A DNA stretch of 47,413 nt from Anaerolineae bacterium. GTDB taxonomy: Bacteria; Chloroflexota; Anaerolineae; Aggregatilineales; Phototrophicaceae. Shown here piece by piece: positions 24,571 through 32,408 of this stretch. The first letter of the stretch is position 1, and each line of letters starts with the position of its first letter. The translations under genes and the position numbers were made by a program. Where the stretch lies: assembly GCA_019912965.1 (NCBI GenBank), contig JAIOHM010000048.1:1-47413 (forward strand). Reading direction: 5' to 3'. Under the pieces are notes generated by a model. The model saw only the letters and a program-made list of their open reading frames with translations, was not told the origin of the DNA and did no database searches.

Positions 24571-25569
24571 TTACTTAAAGTGCGGGAGAACGTGTTCGGC
24601 GTATTCGGCAACAATGCGTTCTTCTTCGCCACACATCAGGTAAATGTTGTACTGAGTGACGCCAGCAGCTTCCAGTTCCTTGATCTTCCGCACATGTTCT
24701 TCTACCGAGCCGAGGATGCCGAAGGAATCAATAATGTCGTTGCTGATGAAACTCAGATGATCGGCATCTTTATCGGCGTGGTGGCGGTAATCGTATCCCT
24801 TGCGGCCTTCGATGTAGTCGGTCAGGCGCTTGGGAATATTGCTTTCCTTGCCGTATTTATCGACAATATCAGCCACATGGTTGCCAACCATCGCCGGGAA
24901 CCAGCGGGTTTGAGCGCGGGCTTTTTCCATATCGCCAACCCAAGCAGGCGCGGCGGACATGATCTTAAAGTTGGACATATCGCGTCCGGCGGCTTTGCCA
25001 GCAGCGATGGCTTGATCGCTAAACCACTTCACCAGCCACGGATCGGCTAACTGGATGATGAGGCCATCGCCTGCTTCGCCTGCGCCTTTGAGAGCTTTCG
25101 GGCCATAGGCGGCAATCCAAACAGGCATTTCGTAACCATCCGCCCACGGGATTTGCACGGCTTTTTGTTCTTCGTCGTAGGTGACTTCATCGCCGCGTAC
25201 CATGCCTTTGACGGCTTCGCAGAATTCGACCATCGTTTCGATATTCAGCGGTTTTTTGCCCAACACGCGCCGTGAACTATCCCCACGTCCAACACCCATA
25301 TCGAAGCGTCCGCCGGACTGCTGTGCCAGCGTGGCAAACATGCTGGCGGCGACTGACCATTCGCGGACGCCGGGATTGGTGACGCACGGGCCAAAGCGCA
25401 TGGTTTCGGTATGTTCCATACACATCGCCATCGTCACATAACACTCACGCCACAGGACATGCGAATCAAAAAGCCACGCATAGGTAAATCCGGCCAGTTC
25501 TGCCTGCCGCGCCAGCGCCACTGTGCGCTTGGGGCTGATGTCGCCTTTAAAGGTAATTGCGAATTCCAT
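24571..25569 (-). CDS. LLM-class flavin/F420-dependent oxidoreductase
   Basis: This 332-aa TIM-barrel enzyme of the bacterial luciferase-like family has typical features: YAWLFDSHVLWRE, GPCVTNPGVREWSVAASMFATL, GGRFDMGVGRGDSSRRVLG and PVWIAAYGPKALKGAGEAGDG. From memory these match the TIGR03842-like F420 group that recurs near dihydropyrimidinases, consistent with this neighbourhood. F420 versus FMN use cannot be told from the sequence. ATG 25569 has GGGAG 9 nt upstream; a 13-residue longer frame lacks a ribosome site. Confidence 0.88.
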   Translation of the reverse strand: MEFAITFKGDISPKRTVALARQAELAGFTYAWLFDSHVLWRECYVTMAMCMEHTETMRFGPCVTNPGVREWSVAASMFATLAQQSGGRFDMGVGRGDSSRRVLGKKPLNIETMVEFCEAVKGMVRGDEVTYDEEQKAVQIPWADGYEMPVWIAAYGPKALKGAGEAGDGLIIQLADPWLVKWFSDQAIAAGKAAGRDMSNFKIMSAAPAWVGDMEKARAQTRWFPAMVGNHVADIVDKYGKESNIPKRLTDYIEGRKGYDYRHHADKDADHLSFISNDIIDSFGILGSVEEHVRKIKELEAAGVTQYNIYLMCGEEERIVAEYAEHVLPHFK

Positions 25570-25654
25570 GATAAAAAACTCCCATCCAATCAAAATGTGA
25601 GAACGCAATGTAGTGTAACGTGATGCGAGGGGACATTCAAAATCGGATTAAGCC

Positions 25655-25714
25655 ATTGGTCGATAGTTGTTAGCCAAATTCAGGCTGCCAGTTACGAGTT
25701 GCCAGTTACCAGAA
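25655..25714 (+). repeat. Heptamer arrays between LLM and cyanophycinase-like genes
   Basis: Units ATTGGTC, GATAGTT and GTTAGCC at 25655-25675, then GCCAGTT, ACGAGTT, GCCAGTT and ACCAGAA at 25687-25714. The units share words with arrays at 21913 and 34712. Confidence 0.75.
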
Positions 25715-25722
25715 AATACTAT

Positions 25723-25756
25723 TCTGTAGGGGAGAGGTTTAGCTCCCCTCTACAGA
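25723..25756. repeat. Intergenic palindrome TCTGTAGGGGAG
   Basis: TCTGTAGGGGAG pairs with CTCCCC-TC-TACAGA (2-nt bulge) around an 8-nt loop. It is 20 nt past the end of the cyanophycinase-like gene and lacks a U-run on the minus strand. Confidence 0.75.
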
Positions 25757-25775
25757 GCCTACCGCGATGCATCAC

Positions 25776-27566
25776 TTAACCACTAAATGCCAGTGTTTCG
25801 CCGGGGGCGAAGACATCCAGCAGGCCGTTGGCGACGACGTAGGCATTATTGGTGCCGAGTGCGAGGGTTGCCCCGCGCAAATCAAGCGTAAAAACGCCAT
25901 TCGCGCCGATGACTGCTGCGCCGTTAGCCGAGATTTCCAATCCAGCGCCCGCGCCCAACCCGACCGCCACACTGTCGGTATGTTCATAAGCCAGCGCGGT
26001 CAAACGTCCCCAACGGTAATCGTCCATTACGCGCGGTTCGATCATGATGGGAAGCAGGCCGAGTCCCTCTTTGATTTCGGTGCTGCCTTGAAAAAACGCG
26101 CCTTGAATGTAATCAATATCGGCATAGGGGTCATCATCAGTGGATTCGGGCGTCGGCGCTTGGGCGGAATAGAATGTGCCTGCAACAGCAGCAGCGGCAT
26201 CATTGAGCAAAAGCGGTTTGCCAGAATTCCACGCGGCTACTACCTGCCGCAGCAGATCGGTCTGGATGGCGGCTTGGTCGGGCGAGATGACCATAATGCC
26301 GCTGTAACCCGTTGAGCCGGGTGGGATTTCCGTCGTGACGCCGGGACTGACGATCAGCGCGAAGGTTTCGACACCGAGCGCCTCGCCATAAACCTGCGCG
26401 GCCAACTGTGCATCTTCTTCAGTTGCATAACCAACCGCGACCAGCAGCACTTTGGCTTCCGCGCCGCCGGACAGTTCCAGAAAGCGGGTCAACACAGGAT
26501 CACCTGCGGTCGGTTCGGTTAGGCTGGTGAGCAGTAATGCGCCCGCGCCTTCTGGCAGCGTCAGGCCGTCTAAACTGCGCTCGACATCATCTGGCAGTTC
26601 AGCCAATGAGGGTTGGCGCGTGGTCAGGTCGTAGGAAAAATCGCCGGGGGCGATCAGATGGAACAGCACATTATGGATGCTGAGAATGTCATTTTCAAAA
26701 CTGGACTCAGCGGCTGCATCGAAGGTTTCGGCATCCAAGACCGCAGCATTGTATAAGCCGAATACATTGCCGAGTGTGGTTTCATTGATGATTTCGGCAG
26801 CGGTGTAACCATCGACACCCACACCCACACGCGGGACATCCGGCTGTACCAGCGCGTTCAGCAAGCGGCTGAGGCGTGAGCGTTCCCAGAAGTGCTGTTC
26901 GAGCAGCACATTCGTCAGGCCGAAGGACAATCCGCGTCTATCGGCACTGTTCCACATATCAACCGCGCCCGCATTCAGCCCACTTTCCGGGCCGAAATCG
27001 CCCACATAACCACCGATCATCGGTTTATTTTGAACGCTCAATCCGGCGCTGGTTCCGGCGATAATCACGCCGCGTTGGTAAGCCGCTGCCAATGCTTCTT
27101 CAATCGGCGTTCCGGTGACGACCTGCATGGCGATGGTTTGGTCGCCGCCCAGAATGTAGACCATCGTCAGATCGTCCGGAAAAAAGGCGAGGTTGGCTTC
27201 GTCCAATGCATCCGGTCGGGTGAAGATGGGTGCAAGCTGCACCTTGCAAGTTGTGCCTTCCGGTACGCCAGCGAGACAGGCTTCTTCAAGCTGACTCCGG
27301 CGGTTTTCAGCCGCATCGAGATTTTCGGTCAGTTCTTCGGCGGAAATGGATTCGGCATCGGTGGCATAGGTGATGGGCAGGACGGTGATGTTGAGCGCGC
27401 CATTTTGCGACCGCGCTAGTCCGGCGGCAATCACACCATCAAAAGTATCGCCATAACCGCCGCCGATGGGGATAAACACTTTTTCGCTCTCCTGAGCAAT
27501 GGTCGAAGTGAAAGATAATGTGCCTACAATTAGAACGATCAGCAAAACGATGAATACTTTTCGCAA
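25776..27566 (-). CDS. Secreted cyanophycinase-like (peptidase S51) protein with duplicated, inactive second domain
   Basis: This 596-aa protein has a signal peptide (RKVFIVLLIVLIVGTLSF, cleavage near IAQ). Domain 1 (about 28-290) is an active-looking S51 peptidase: GGDQTIAMQ, nucleophile S173 in GTSAG, and H225 in LLEQHFWERSRL. Domain 2 (about 343-545) repeats the same fold order, but the nucleophile elbow reads NDAAA and the His position EPR, so both catalytic residues are lost. Substrate is probably beta-aspartyl or other peptides. AGGAG is 8 nt before TTG 27566, preferred over TTG 27572. It is the last gene of a tight five-gene run. Confidence 0.85.
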   Translation of the reverse strand: MRKVFIVLLIVLIVGTLSFTSTIAQESEKVFIPIGGGYGDTFDGVIAAGLARSQNGALNITVLPITYATDAESISAEELTENLDAAENRRSQLEEACLAGVPEGTTCKVQLAPIFTRPDALDEANLAFFPDDLTMVYILGGDQTIAMQVVTGTPIEEALAAAYQRGVIIAGTSAGLSVQNKPMIGGYVGDFGPESGLNAGAVDMWNSADRRGLSFGLTNVLLEQHFWERSRLSRLLNALVQPDVPRVGVGVDGYTAAEIINETTLGNVFGLYNAAVLDAETFDAAAESSFENDILSIHNVLFHLIAPGDFSYDLTTRQPSLAELPDDVERSLDGLTLPEGAGALLLTSLTEPTAGDPVLTRFLELSGGAEAKVLLVAVGYATEEDAQLAAQVYGEALGVETFALIVSPGVTTEIPPGSTGYSGIMVISPDQAAIQTDLLRQVVAAWNSGKPLLLNDAAAAVAGTFYSAQAPTPESTDDDPYADIDYIQGAFFQGSTEIKEGLGLLPIMIEPRVMDDYRWGRLTALAYEHTDSVAVGLGAGAGLEISANGAAVIGANGVFTLDLRGATLALGTNNAYVVANGLLDVFAPGETLAFSG

Positions 27567-27593
27567 GAGCAAGACTCCTTGAGTAAATCGAAA

Positions 27594-28076
27594 TTATTGC
27601 AAATACTGGGCAATTTCCTGTACTTGAGCTTGGTACTGACGGGAAATCATCCACCAGCGGAAAATATATAAGCCCAACATGGTTATGGCAACAAAGAGCG
27701 CAGCAAATGGGTTATCGGTAAAGGCAATAATCAAACTGATGATGATGAGAATCGCCAGATCAACCGTGTAGCCGATCCATAACCTTGAGCCTGCCCGCCC
27801 GCTGACTAGCGTAGCGGAACTGTCGATGTGTTTCAGGCTGCCGGAAACCTTGATGGTGAAAGGGCTGTTTTTGCGTTTGGTTGGCAGCAATGCTTCGTAA
27901 ATATAAAAGTCGTCGCGCTGGCGTTGCAAGCGAATTTCGGTTGTGGGATTGGTCATCACTTTGCGTTCTAATCGCTTTGCAAAATCCTCTAACCCATGTG
28001 GAACGGTGTGTTCAAAGTAGAGTCCGGTGAGAGGCGCAAGCAGGTGTGCGCGTAAACCGCGTTTGGATTTCTGCAT
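27594..28076 (-). CDS. Two-TM conserved membrane protein, paralogue 1
   Basis: This 160-aa protein of unknown family has an N-terminal cytosolic region (RGLRAHLLAPLTGLYFEHTVPHGLEDF, then LQRQRDDFYIYEALL) followed by two TM helices (about 95-135). It is clearly paralogous to the next gene upstream, sharing the MQKSKRGLRA start and PLTGLYFEHTVP. It lies 16 nt after its paralogue and 27 nt before the S51 gene, all on one strand. The ATG at 28076 is used; a TTG immediately before it is in frame. Confidence 0.8.
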   Translation of the reverse strand: MQKSKRGLRAHLLAPLTGLYFEHTVPHGLEDFAKRLERKVMTNPTTEIRLQRQRDDFYIYEALLPTKRKNSPFTIKVSGSLKHIDSSATLVSGRAGSRLWIGYTVDLAILIIISLIIAFTDNPFAALFVAITMLGLYIFRWWMISRQYQAQVQEIAQYLQ

Positions 28077-28092
28077 CAACGGCTAATTTTCC

Positions 28093-28572
28093 TTATTGCA
28101 ACTGTAGTTCTATCTCAATAACCCGCCTCTTATATTGCAGGGTTATGAAATTCCACACAAACAAGAACACTCCTAAAAGCGGAAGCGCAACAGCATATAC
28201 TGATGAATAATTGACCTGAACTAGAAACCATACAACCGCTATTGCTAACATTGCTACAGTGATAACGACAAAAACTACGACAATGTCCGGTTGAGATCGC
28301 CCACTAACGAGTGTAGTTCCATTATCAACGGATTTAAGTGTTCCCTGTACTGTGATACTTCTAGGGCCGACAAAGATAATCGTCCATGCTTCATAAACAT
28401 AAAAATCATCTCGTTGGTGCTGAAGATGAATTTTAAAGAAAGATTTCCCCGCTGCTCGTCCTTCCAATAGATTTACAAAATCCTCTAACCCACGCGGGAC
28501 AGTGTGTTCAAAGTAGAGTCCGGTGAGGGGTGCAAGCAGGCTAGCGCGTAGGCCGCGTTTGGATTTCTGCAT
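28093..28572 (-). CDS. Two-TM conserved membrane protein, paralogue 2
   Basis: This 159-aa tandem paralogue of the preceding protein has the same N-terminus, the LQHQRDDFYVYEAW segment, VDNGTTLVSGRSQPD before the membrane, and two TM helices (about 98-140). Its ATG begins 2 nt after the stop of the V4R-like gene, so translation is probably coupled. Function is unknown; the soluble part may sit at the membrane surface. Confidence 0.8.
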   Translation of the reverse strand: MQKSKRGLRASLLAPLTGLYFEHTVPRGLEDFVNLLEGRAAGKSFFKIHLQHQRDDFYVYEAWTIIFVGPRSITVQGTLKSVDNGTTLVSGRSQPDIVVVFVVITVAMLAIAVVWFLVQVNYSSVYAVALPLLGVFLFVWNFITLQYKRRVIEIELQLQ

Positions 28573-28574
28573 GG

Positions 28575-29273
28575 TCAGCGGGCACTCTGGTTGTAGCTTT
28601 CGTCGCTGGGTTCTTTGGGAACAAGCCAGACTCCGGCGGGGTCGCCTTTGGCTTTACATTCGACTTCCACTACATCAAAAAATTTGCCGAAGGCTCGCCG
28701 TGCGCTTTCTTCCAGGACGGCTTCCCACAGCCAGCCAACGCAGCTTTCCGACTGTTTTCCCGCGCAGAAGGGGCAGGACTGCATGACAAAAGCATAATGT
28801 TCGTCGCGTTCTTCAACGGCGGCGATAAACTGCTGTCCCGCTTTATGCTCGTAAAGCTGTTTGAAGCCGTTCAGCACCGCCACTAATCCCATTTTGACCT
28901 GTACGCTGGCAGGCAGAGTTTGAGCCGCCGTAATCACCGACATATTGAACAGCGCCCGCTGAAAACTCATCGCCATTTGGGCACTTTCCCTCCCCATACG
29001 CATGACCATATTTTTGCCGGGACGCTGAAAATGATTGATGAGGGCAGCGCTGAAGCTGGCGTATTCGCGGAAGGTTACATCCGAGACGGTCATTTCACCG
29101 GAGGGTGGGTCGTCGATAAAACGTTCCAAGCTGGCTTTTTGTAGAATGAACTTCAGCCCATCTTCGCCGATCACCTTTTTGACGGCTTCCATCGCCCAAC
29201 GCATGTAGGCATCGACAATCAGGTAATCGGCAATCGGGTCGTATTCGGGTTTATCGGTGATGGTAATCGACAT
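28575..29273 (-). CDS. V4R-like (hydrocarbon-binding) domain protein, paralogue 1
   Basis: This 232-aa soluble protein has a helical N-terminal half and a C-terminal part with the V4R-style arrangement CPFCAGKQSESC ... VVEVECKAKGDPAG (about 160-220). V4R domains bind small hydrophobic ligands or sense aromatics; no DNA-binding domain is attached. The last Cys of the classical CxAxGDxxC motif is Gly. GGGAGC precedes the ATG. It is tandemly duplicated with the next gene upstream. Confidence 0.68.
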   Translation of the reverse strand: MSITITDKPEYDPIADYLIVDAYMRWAMEAVKKVIGEDGLKFILQKASLERFIDDPPSGEMTVSDVTFREYASFSAALINHFQRPGKNMVMRMGRESAQMAMSFQRALFNMSVITAAQTLPASVQVKMGLVAVLNGFKQLYEHKAGQQFIAAVEERDEHYAFVMQSCPFCAGKQSESCVGWLWEAVLEESARRAFGKFFDVVEVECKAKGDPAGVWLVPKEPSDESYNQSAR

Positions 29274-29284
29274 GCTTTGCTCCC

Positions 29285-29980
29285 TTACCGCGCACTGCGG
29301 TTGACGCCTTCTTCACCGGGCTGTTTGGGCACTTCCCATACGCCCGCAGGTGCACCTTTGGCTTTACATTCGATCTCGACCACATCAAAGAATTTGTTAA
29401 AGACCTGCTGCAAACCTTCTTCCAGACTGGCTTCCATCAACCAGCCGATGTTGCTATCGGCCTGCTTGCCGGAACACAGCGGGCAGGTTTCGACAACGTA
29501 GTGATAAGTATCGCCTTTATCCTCAATCGTGCCTTTGAATTCTTGTCCAGCTTTTTCGGCCATGACTTTGAAGCCGCCCATGACCGCACCCAAACCCATT
29601 TTGACCTGTACACTGGTCGGCAGCAGTTTGCCCGCCAGCACGGTTGCCAGATTAAAAATGCCGCTTTGATGCTCAATGGCTTTTTTGGCGGAAAGTCTCC
29701 CAATCCTCATCACCATACTTTTGCCGGGACGCCCGAAGAAATTGAGGATGCCCGCGCACAGGGCGGTATAGTCGCCATAGGTGATGTGGCCGGAGGTTTC
29801 CAGTACATTGGGTGGGTAGTTATCGATGAAGCGTTCCAAACCAGCGCCGCGCAGGACGACCGCCAGCCCATCTTTGCCGATGACTTCTTCTGAGGCTTCC
29901 AGCGCCCAGCGCATGTAGGCGTCCACCATTTTCATGGCAGCAATCGGGTCATGAACGGGTTTATCCGAAATCTGAACCAT
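29285..29980 (-). CDS. V4R-like domain protein, paralogue 2
   Basis: This 231-aa tandem paralogue of the previous gene shares MVMRIGR, SVQVKMGL, CPLCSGKQADS, FNKFFDVVEIECKAKG and the RSAR C-terminus. One of the Cys residues of paralogue 1 (SESC) is Asn here, so ligand or metal properties may differ. GGGGA precedes the ATG. It is the first gene of the run; a heptamer array lies directly upstream. Confidence 0.68.
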   Translation of the reverse strand: MVQISDKPVHDPIAAMKMVDAYMRWALEASEEVIGKDGLAVVLRGAGLERFIDNYPPNVLETSGHITYGDYTALCAGILNFFGRPGKSMVMRIGRLSAKKAIEHQSGIFNLATVLAGKLLPTSVQVKMGLGAVMGGFKVMAEKAGQEFKGTIEDKGDTYHYVVETCPLCSGKQADSNIGWLMEASLEEGLQQVFNKFFDVVEIECKAKGAPAGVWEVPKQPGEEGVNRSAR

Positions 29981-29993
29981 CGCAACATCCCCT

Positions 29994-30042
29994 TTTTTAG
30001 TCGTTCGTTGTTGGTTGTTGGTCGTTAGTTATTGGTTTTTAG
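29994..30042 (+). repeat. Heptamer array upstream of the V4R operon
   Basis: TTTTTAG, TCGTTCG, TTGTTGG, TTGTTGG, TCGTTAG, TTATTGG, TTTTTAG: seven contiguous units, with the same heptamer at both ends. It lies 14 nt upstream of the first V4R-like start, in the likely promoter or leader. Confidence 0.85.
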
Positions 30043-30113
30043 TACACAGCCTTTACGTGATTACGCGGTTTAACATATCGCGTTCAAACGCTAAAAGCCA
30101 AAGTCCAAAATCT

Positions 30114-30905
30114 TTACTTCAAGCGAATGTAAACACCGCCTTGATTAGTTTTATCTTTCTTCAACTCGATAAAATCAGGCAAATCCGCAACCAACTGCGA
30201 AAGTGACTTGCGTCCATAAGTTCGTGAGTCAAAACTCGGATCGAGTTTGCGTAGAAAATCGCCCATTGCTGCCAAAGTCGCCCAACCATCCTCTTGTACT
30301 GCCGAGTCAAAGGCGGTACGCATTAGACCTTTTAGTTTTTTTAGATTTTTTGACTGTGCAGAAGTGGTAGCAGTTTTGGTGTTTGTTGCAACCTTCTTCT
30401 TCGGTGTTGTATCGGATATAGCTGTTTTATCAGATGCAGCAGGCTCAGTTTTTAAATCGATGTCTCCTATTGGTTGTAAGTTTTCGGTGTGTACAAAAAT
30501 GTCACAGGCATTAACAAAGGAAGGCGGAGTGATATTTTTCCCAATACCCATGACAAATAGGTTCTTTTCACGGATGCGCGTTGCCAAACGCGTGTAATCG
30601 CTGTCGCTGGAAACGATACAAACGCCATTAACGTCAGCGGTGTATATGATATCCATTGCGTCGATGATTAATGCGCTGTCTGTGGCATTTTTGCCCTGCG
30701 TGTATCGGAACTGCTGTACTGGCTGCAATGCATAACTATGCAGCACATCTTTCCAGCTTTTCATATTGGCTTCAGTCCAGTCCCCATACACGCGGCGAAT
30801 CGTCATAACACCATATTTGCTCACTTCTGCAAGCATCTGCGGCAGCAACGCAGCCTGAGCATTATCCCCATCAATCATCAATGCGAGTCGGCGATTTGTT
30901 CCCAT
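30114..30905 (-). CDS. NYN-domain (LabA/DUF88-like) ribonuclease with C-terminal OST-HTH
   Basis: This 263-aa protein has a PIN-like NYN nuclease domain (about 5-145: MIDGDNAQ, KNATDSALIIDAMD, VSSDSDYTRLATRIRE). A Lys/Thr-rich linker with KKKVATNTK follows, then a LOTUS/OST-HTH RNA-binding domain (about 185-262: AVQEDGWATLAAMGDFLRK, SFDSRTYGRKSLSQLV). It likely cleaves or regulates RNA. AAGGG lies 7 nt before the ATG and is part of an inverted repeat. Confidence 0.92.
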   Translation of the reverse strand: MGTNRRLALMIDGDNAQAALLPQMLAEVSKYGVMTIRRVYGDWTEANMKSWKDVLHSYALQPVQQFRYTQGKNATDSALIIDAMDIIYTADVNGVCIVSSDSDYTRLATRIREKNLFVMGIGKNITPPSFVNACDIFVHTENLQPIGDIDLKTEPAASDKTAISDTTPKKKVATNTKTATTSAQSKNLKKLKGLMRTAFDSAVQEDGWATLAAMGDFLRKLDPSFDSRTYGRKSLSQLVADLPDFIELKKDKTNQGGVYIRLK

Positions 30906-30913
30906 TTAACTAC

Positions 30914-30952
30914 CCTTGGTGAAGAAAGTATGATCCTATCATAACACCAAGG
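30914..30952 (-). promoter_or_regulatory. Nested inverted repeat covering the NYN gene ribosome site
   Basis: On the minus strand CCTTGGTG (30952-30945) and CACCAAGG (30921-30914) are perfect complements, enclosing a second perfect palindrome TATGAT/ATCATA. The 3' arm overlaps the AAGGG ribosome site, and TATGAT could serve as a -10. It could be an operator or an RNA hairpin masking the ribosome site. Confidence 0.5.
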
Positions 30953-31029
30953 ACGAATGTTCACTGTAAGGGTTTAAACTGTTACATCCTTATAACCGCT
31001 TTTGCCCAAGAAACTCGACGGGATGCGCT

Positions 31030-32262
31030 TTATTGGGCGGCAATCCACTGCATGGTTTTGGTCGCCAGTTTGTCTAGGGCTTGAACACTCATGGCGATGT
31101 GTTCTTCTTTGGTGTCTTCGATCTTGTTGTGGGAAATCCCATGCAGACTTTGCACGAACACCATGATGGTCGGCACACCGGCGCGGGCGACTTCGGCGGC
31201 GTCGTGCAGCGGGCCGCTGGGTAAACGATGGACGACACCCGCTGTTTCGCGGATGGCTTCATCGCACATTTCGATCAGATCAGGGTGGAATAGAATCGGG
31301 TGGATGTCCCACAATTTGCTCCATTCAACTTCGATGTTTTCTTCCTTCGCAATCCGCAGGCTGGCTTCGTGCGCTTCGCGGTACATAGCCGCCAAAGCAT
31401 CGGCATCCAGATGGCGCTGGTCGAGGGTCATATCGGCCTGCCCGACGACGGCGGTCACGATGCCGGGCTGCGTCACCACACGCCCGACGGTGCAAACGCC
31501 GCCATGTCGCTTGCCGATTTCGCGGATTTCGAGATGCAGTTTGGAGACACCGCCGAGCGCGTCCCGGCGGCGGTTCATGGGCGTTGAGCCGGAATGCGCG
31601 GCCTGCCCCGTAAAGCGGATAGCATGGCGTTCGACGCCGAACGTACCGAGGACGACGCCGAGGGGTAAATCCATATCCAGCAGGACTGGCCCTTGCTCAA
31701 TGTGCAGTTCAAGATAGGCTTTGGCGTTCTTGATCTGCTTATGGGATTGTTTGGCAGTATCCAGATTGATGCCGTATTGGGCGATGGCATCCACAAGGCG
31801 AATACCTTCTTTATCCTTCAGATCACGCAGTTCATCGGGATTCATCGTACCAGAGCAGGCGCTTGAGCCGAATAAACTGCGCCCAAAGCGTGCGCCTTCT
31901 TCATCCGCCCAATCGACCACGCGCACAGTAACAGGCGGTGTGCCTTCGCCCGCGATGCGGCGCAGCACTTCCAACGCACCCATCACGTTCAGGCAGCCAT
32001 CCAACCAACCGCCGTTGGGCACGGAATCAATATGACCGCCCATCAACATTTCCTTGTCCGACTGACCGCGCAGAGTCACCCACGCATTACCGGCTTCATC
32101 AACTTCGTATTCGACCGGGAGGCCAGCCAGCTTTTCCTTAAACCAGTTCCGCGCTTTGGCCCACGTTTCGGTGAAGGCTACACGCTGCGCGCCGTTTTCG
32201 TCCCCTGTCAGGGCGCGGAGTTCTTTCAGTTCGTCGATGGTACGCTGTGGTTGGAGAGTCAT
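31030..32262 (-). CDS. Zn-dependent M20-family amidohydrolase (beta-ureidopropionase / N-carbamoyl-amino-acid hydrolase / allantoate amidohydrolase)
   Basis: This 410-aa metallohydrolase has GGHIDSVPNGGWLDG (H78, D89), WADEEGARF (E121-E122), LHIEQGP, and SGPLHDA near the C-terminus, plus a small dimerisation lid domain (about 215-320). It removes carbamoyl groups from N-carbamoyl-beta-alanine, N-carbamoyl amino acids or allantoate. With dihydropyrimidinase 10 kb away on the same strand, beta-ureidopropionase or carbamoylase is the preferred reading. AGGAAAG precedes the ATG. Confidence 0.88.
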   Translation of the reverse strand: MTLQPQRTIDELKELRALTGDENGAQRVAFTETWAKARNWFKEKLAGLPVEYEVDEAGNAWVTLRGQSDKEMLMGGHIDSVPNGGWLDGCLNVMGALEVLRRIAGEGTPPVTVRVVDWADEEGARFGRSLFGSSACSGTMNPDELRDLKDKEGIRLVDAIAQYGINLDTAKQSHKQIKNAKAYLELHIEQGPVLLDMDLPLGVVLGTFGVERHAIRFTGQAAHSGSTPMNRRRDALGGVSKLHLEIREIGKRHGGVCTVGRVVTQPGIVTAVVGQADMTLDQRHLDADALAAMYREAHEASLRIAKEENIEVEWSKLWDIHPILFHPDLIEMCDEAIRETAGVVHRLPSGPLHDAAEVARAGVPTIMVFVQSLHGISHNKIEDTKEEHIAMSVQALDKLATKTMQWIAAQ

Positions 32263-32307
32263 GATACTTTCCTAATCGCTTCGCATGAACACTATTTATT
32301 GAGAGGG

Positions 32308-32313
32308 ATTATA
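32308..32313 (-). promoter_or_regulatory. -10 box of the amidohydrolase gene
   Basis: TATAAT on the minus strand, about 45 nt before the ATG. No good -35 at 16-18 bp; TTGAAA lies 22 bp upstream. Confidence 0.4.
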
Positions 32314-32408
32314 GCGCGGACGGGCGGGTTATGCTTTTCAAACCAACAGCCTGAAACATCCTACCGAGGAGCGAGTCTATAGTGAAATAACAAAATTCCG
32401 GGGCAATT

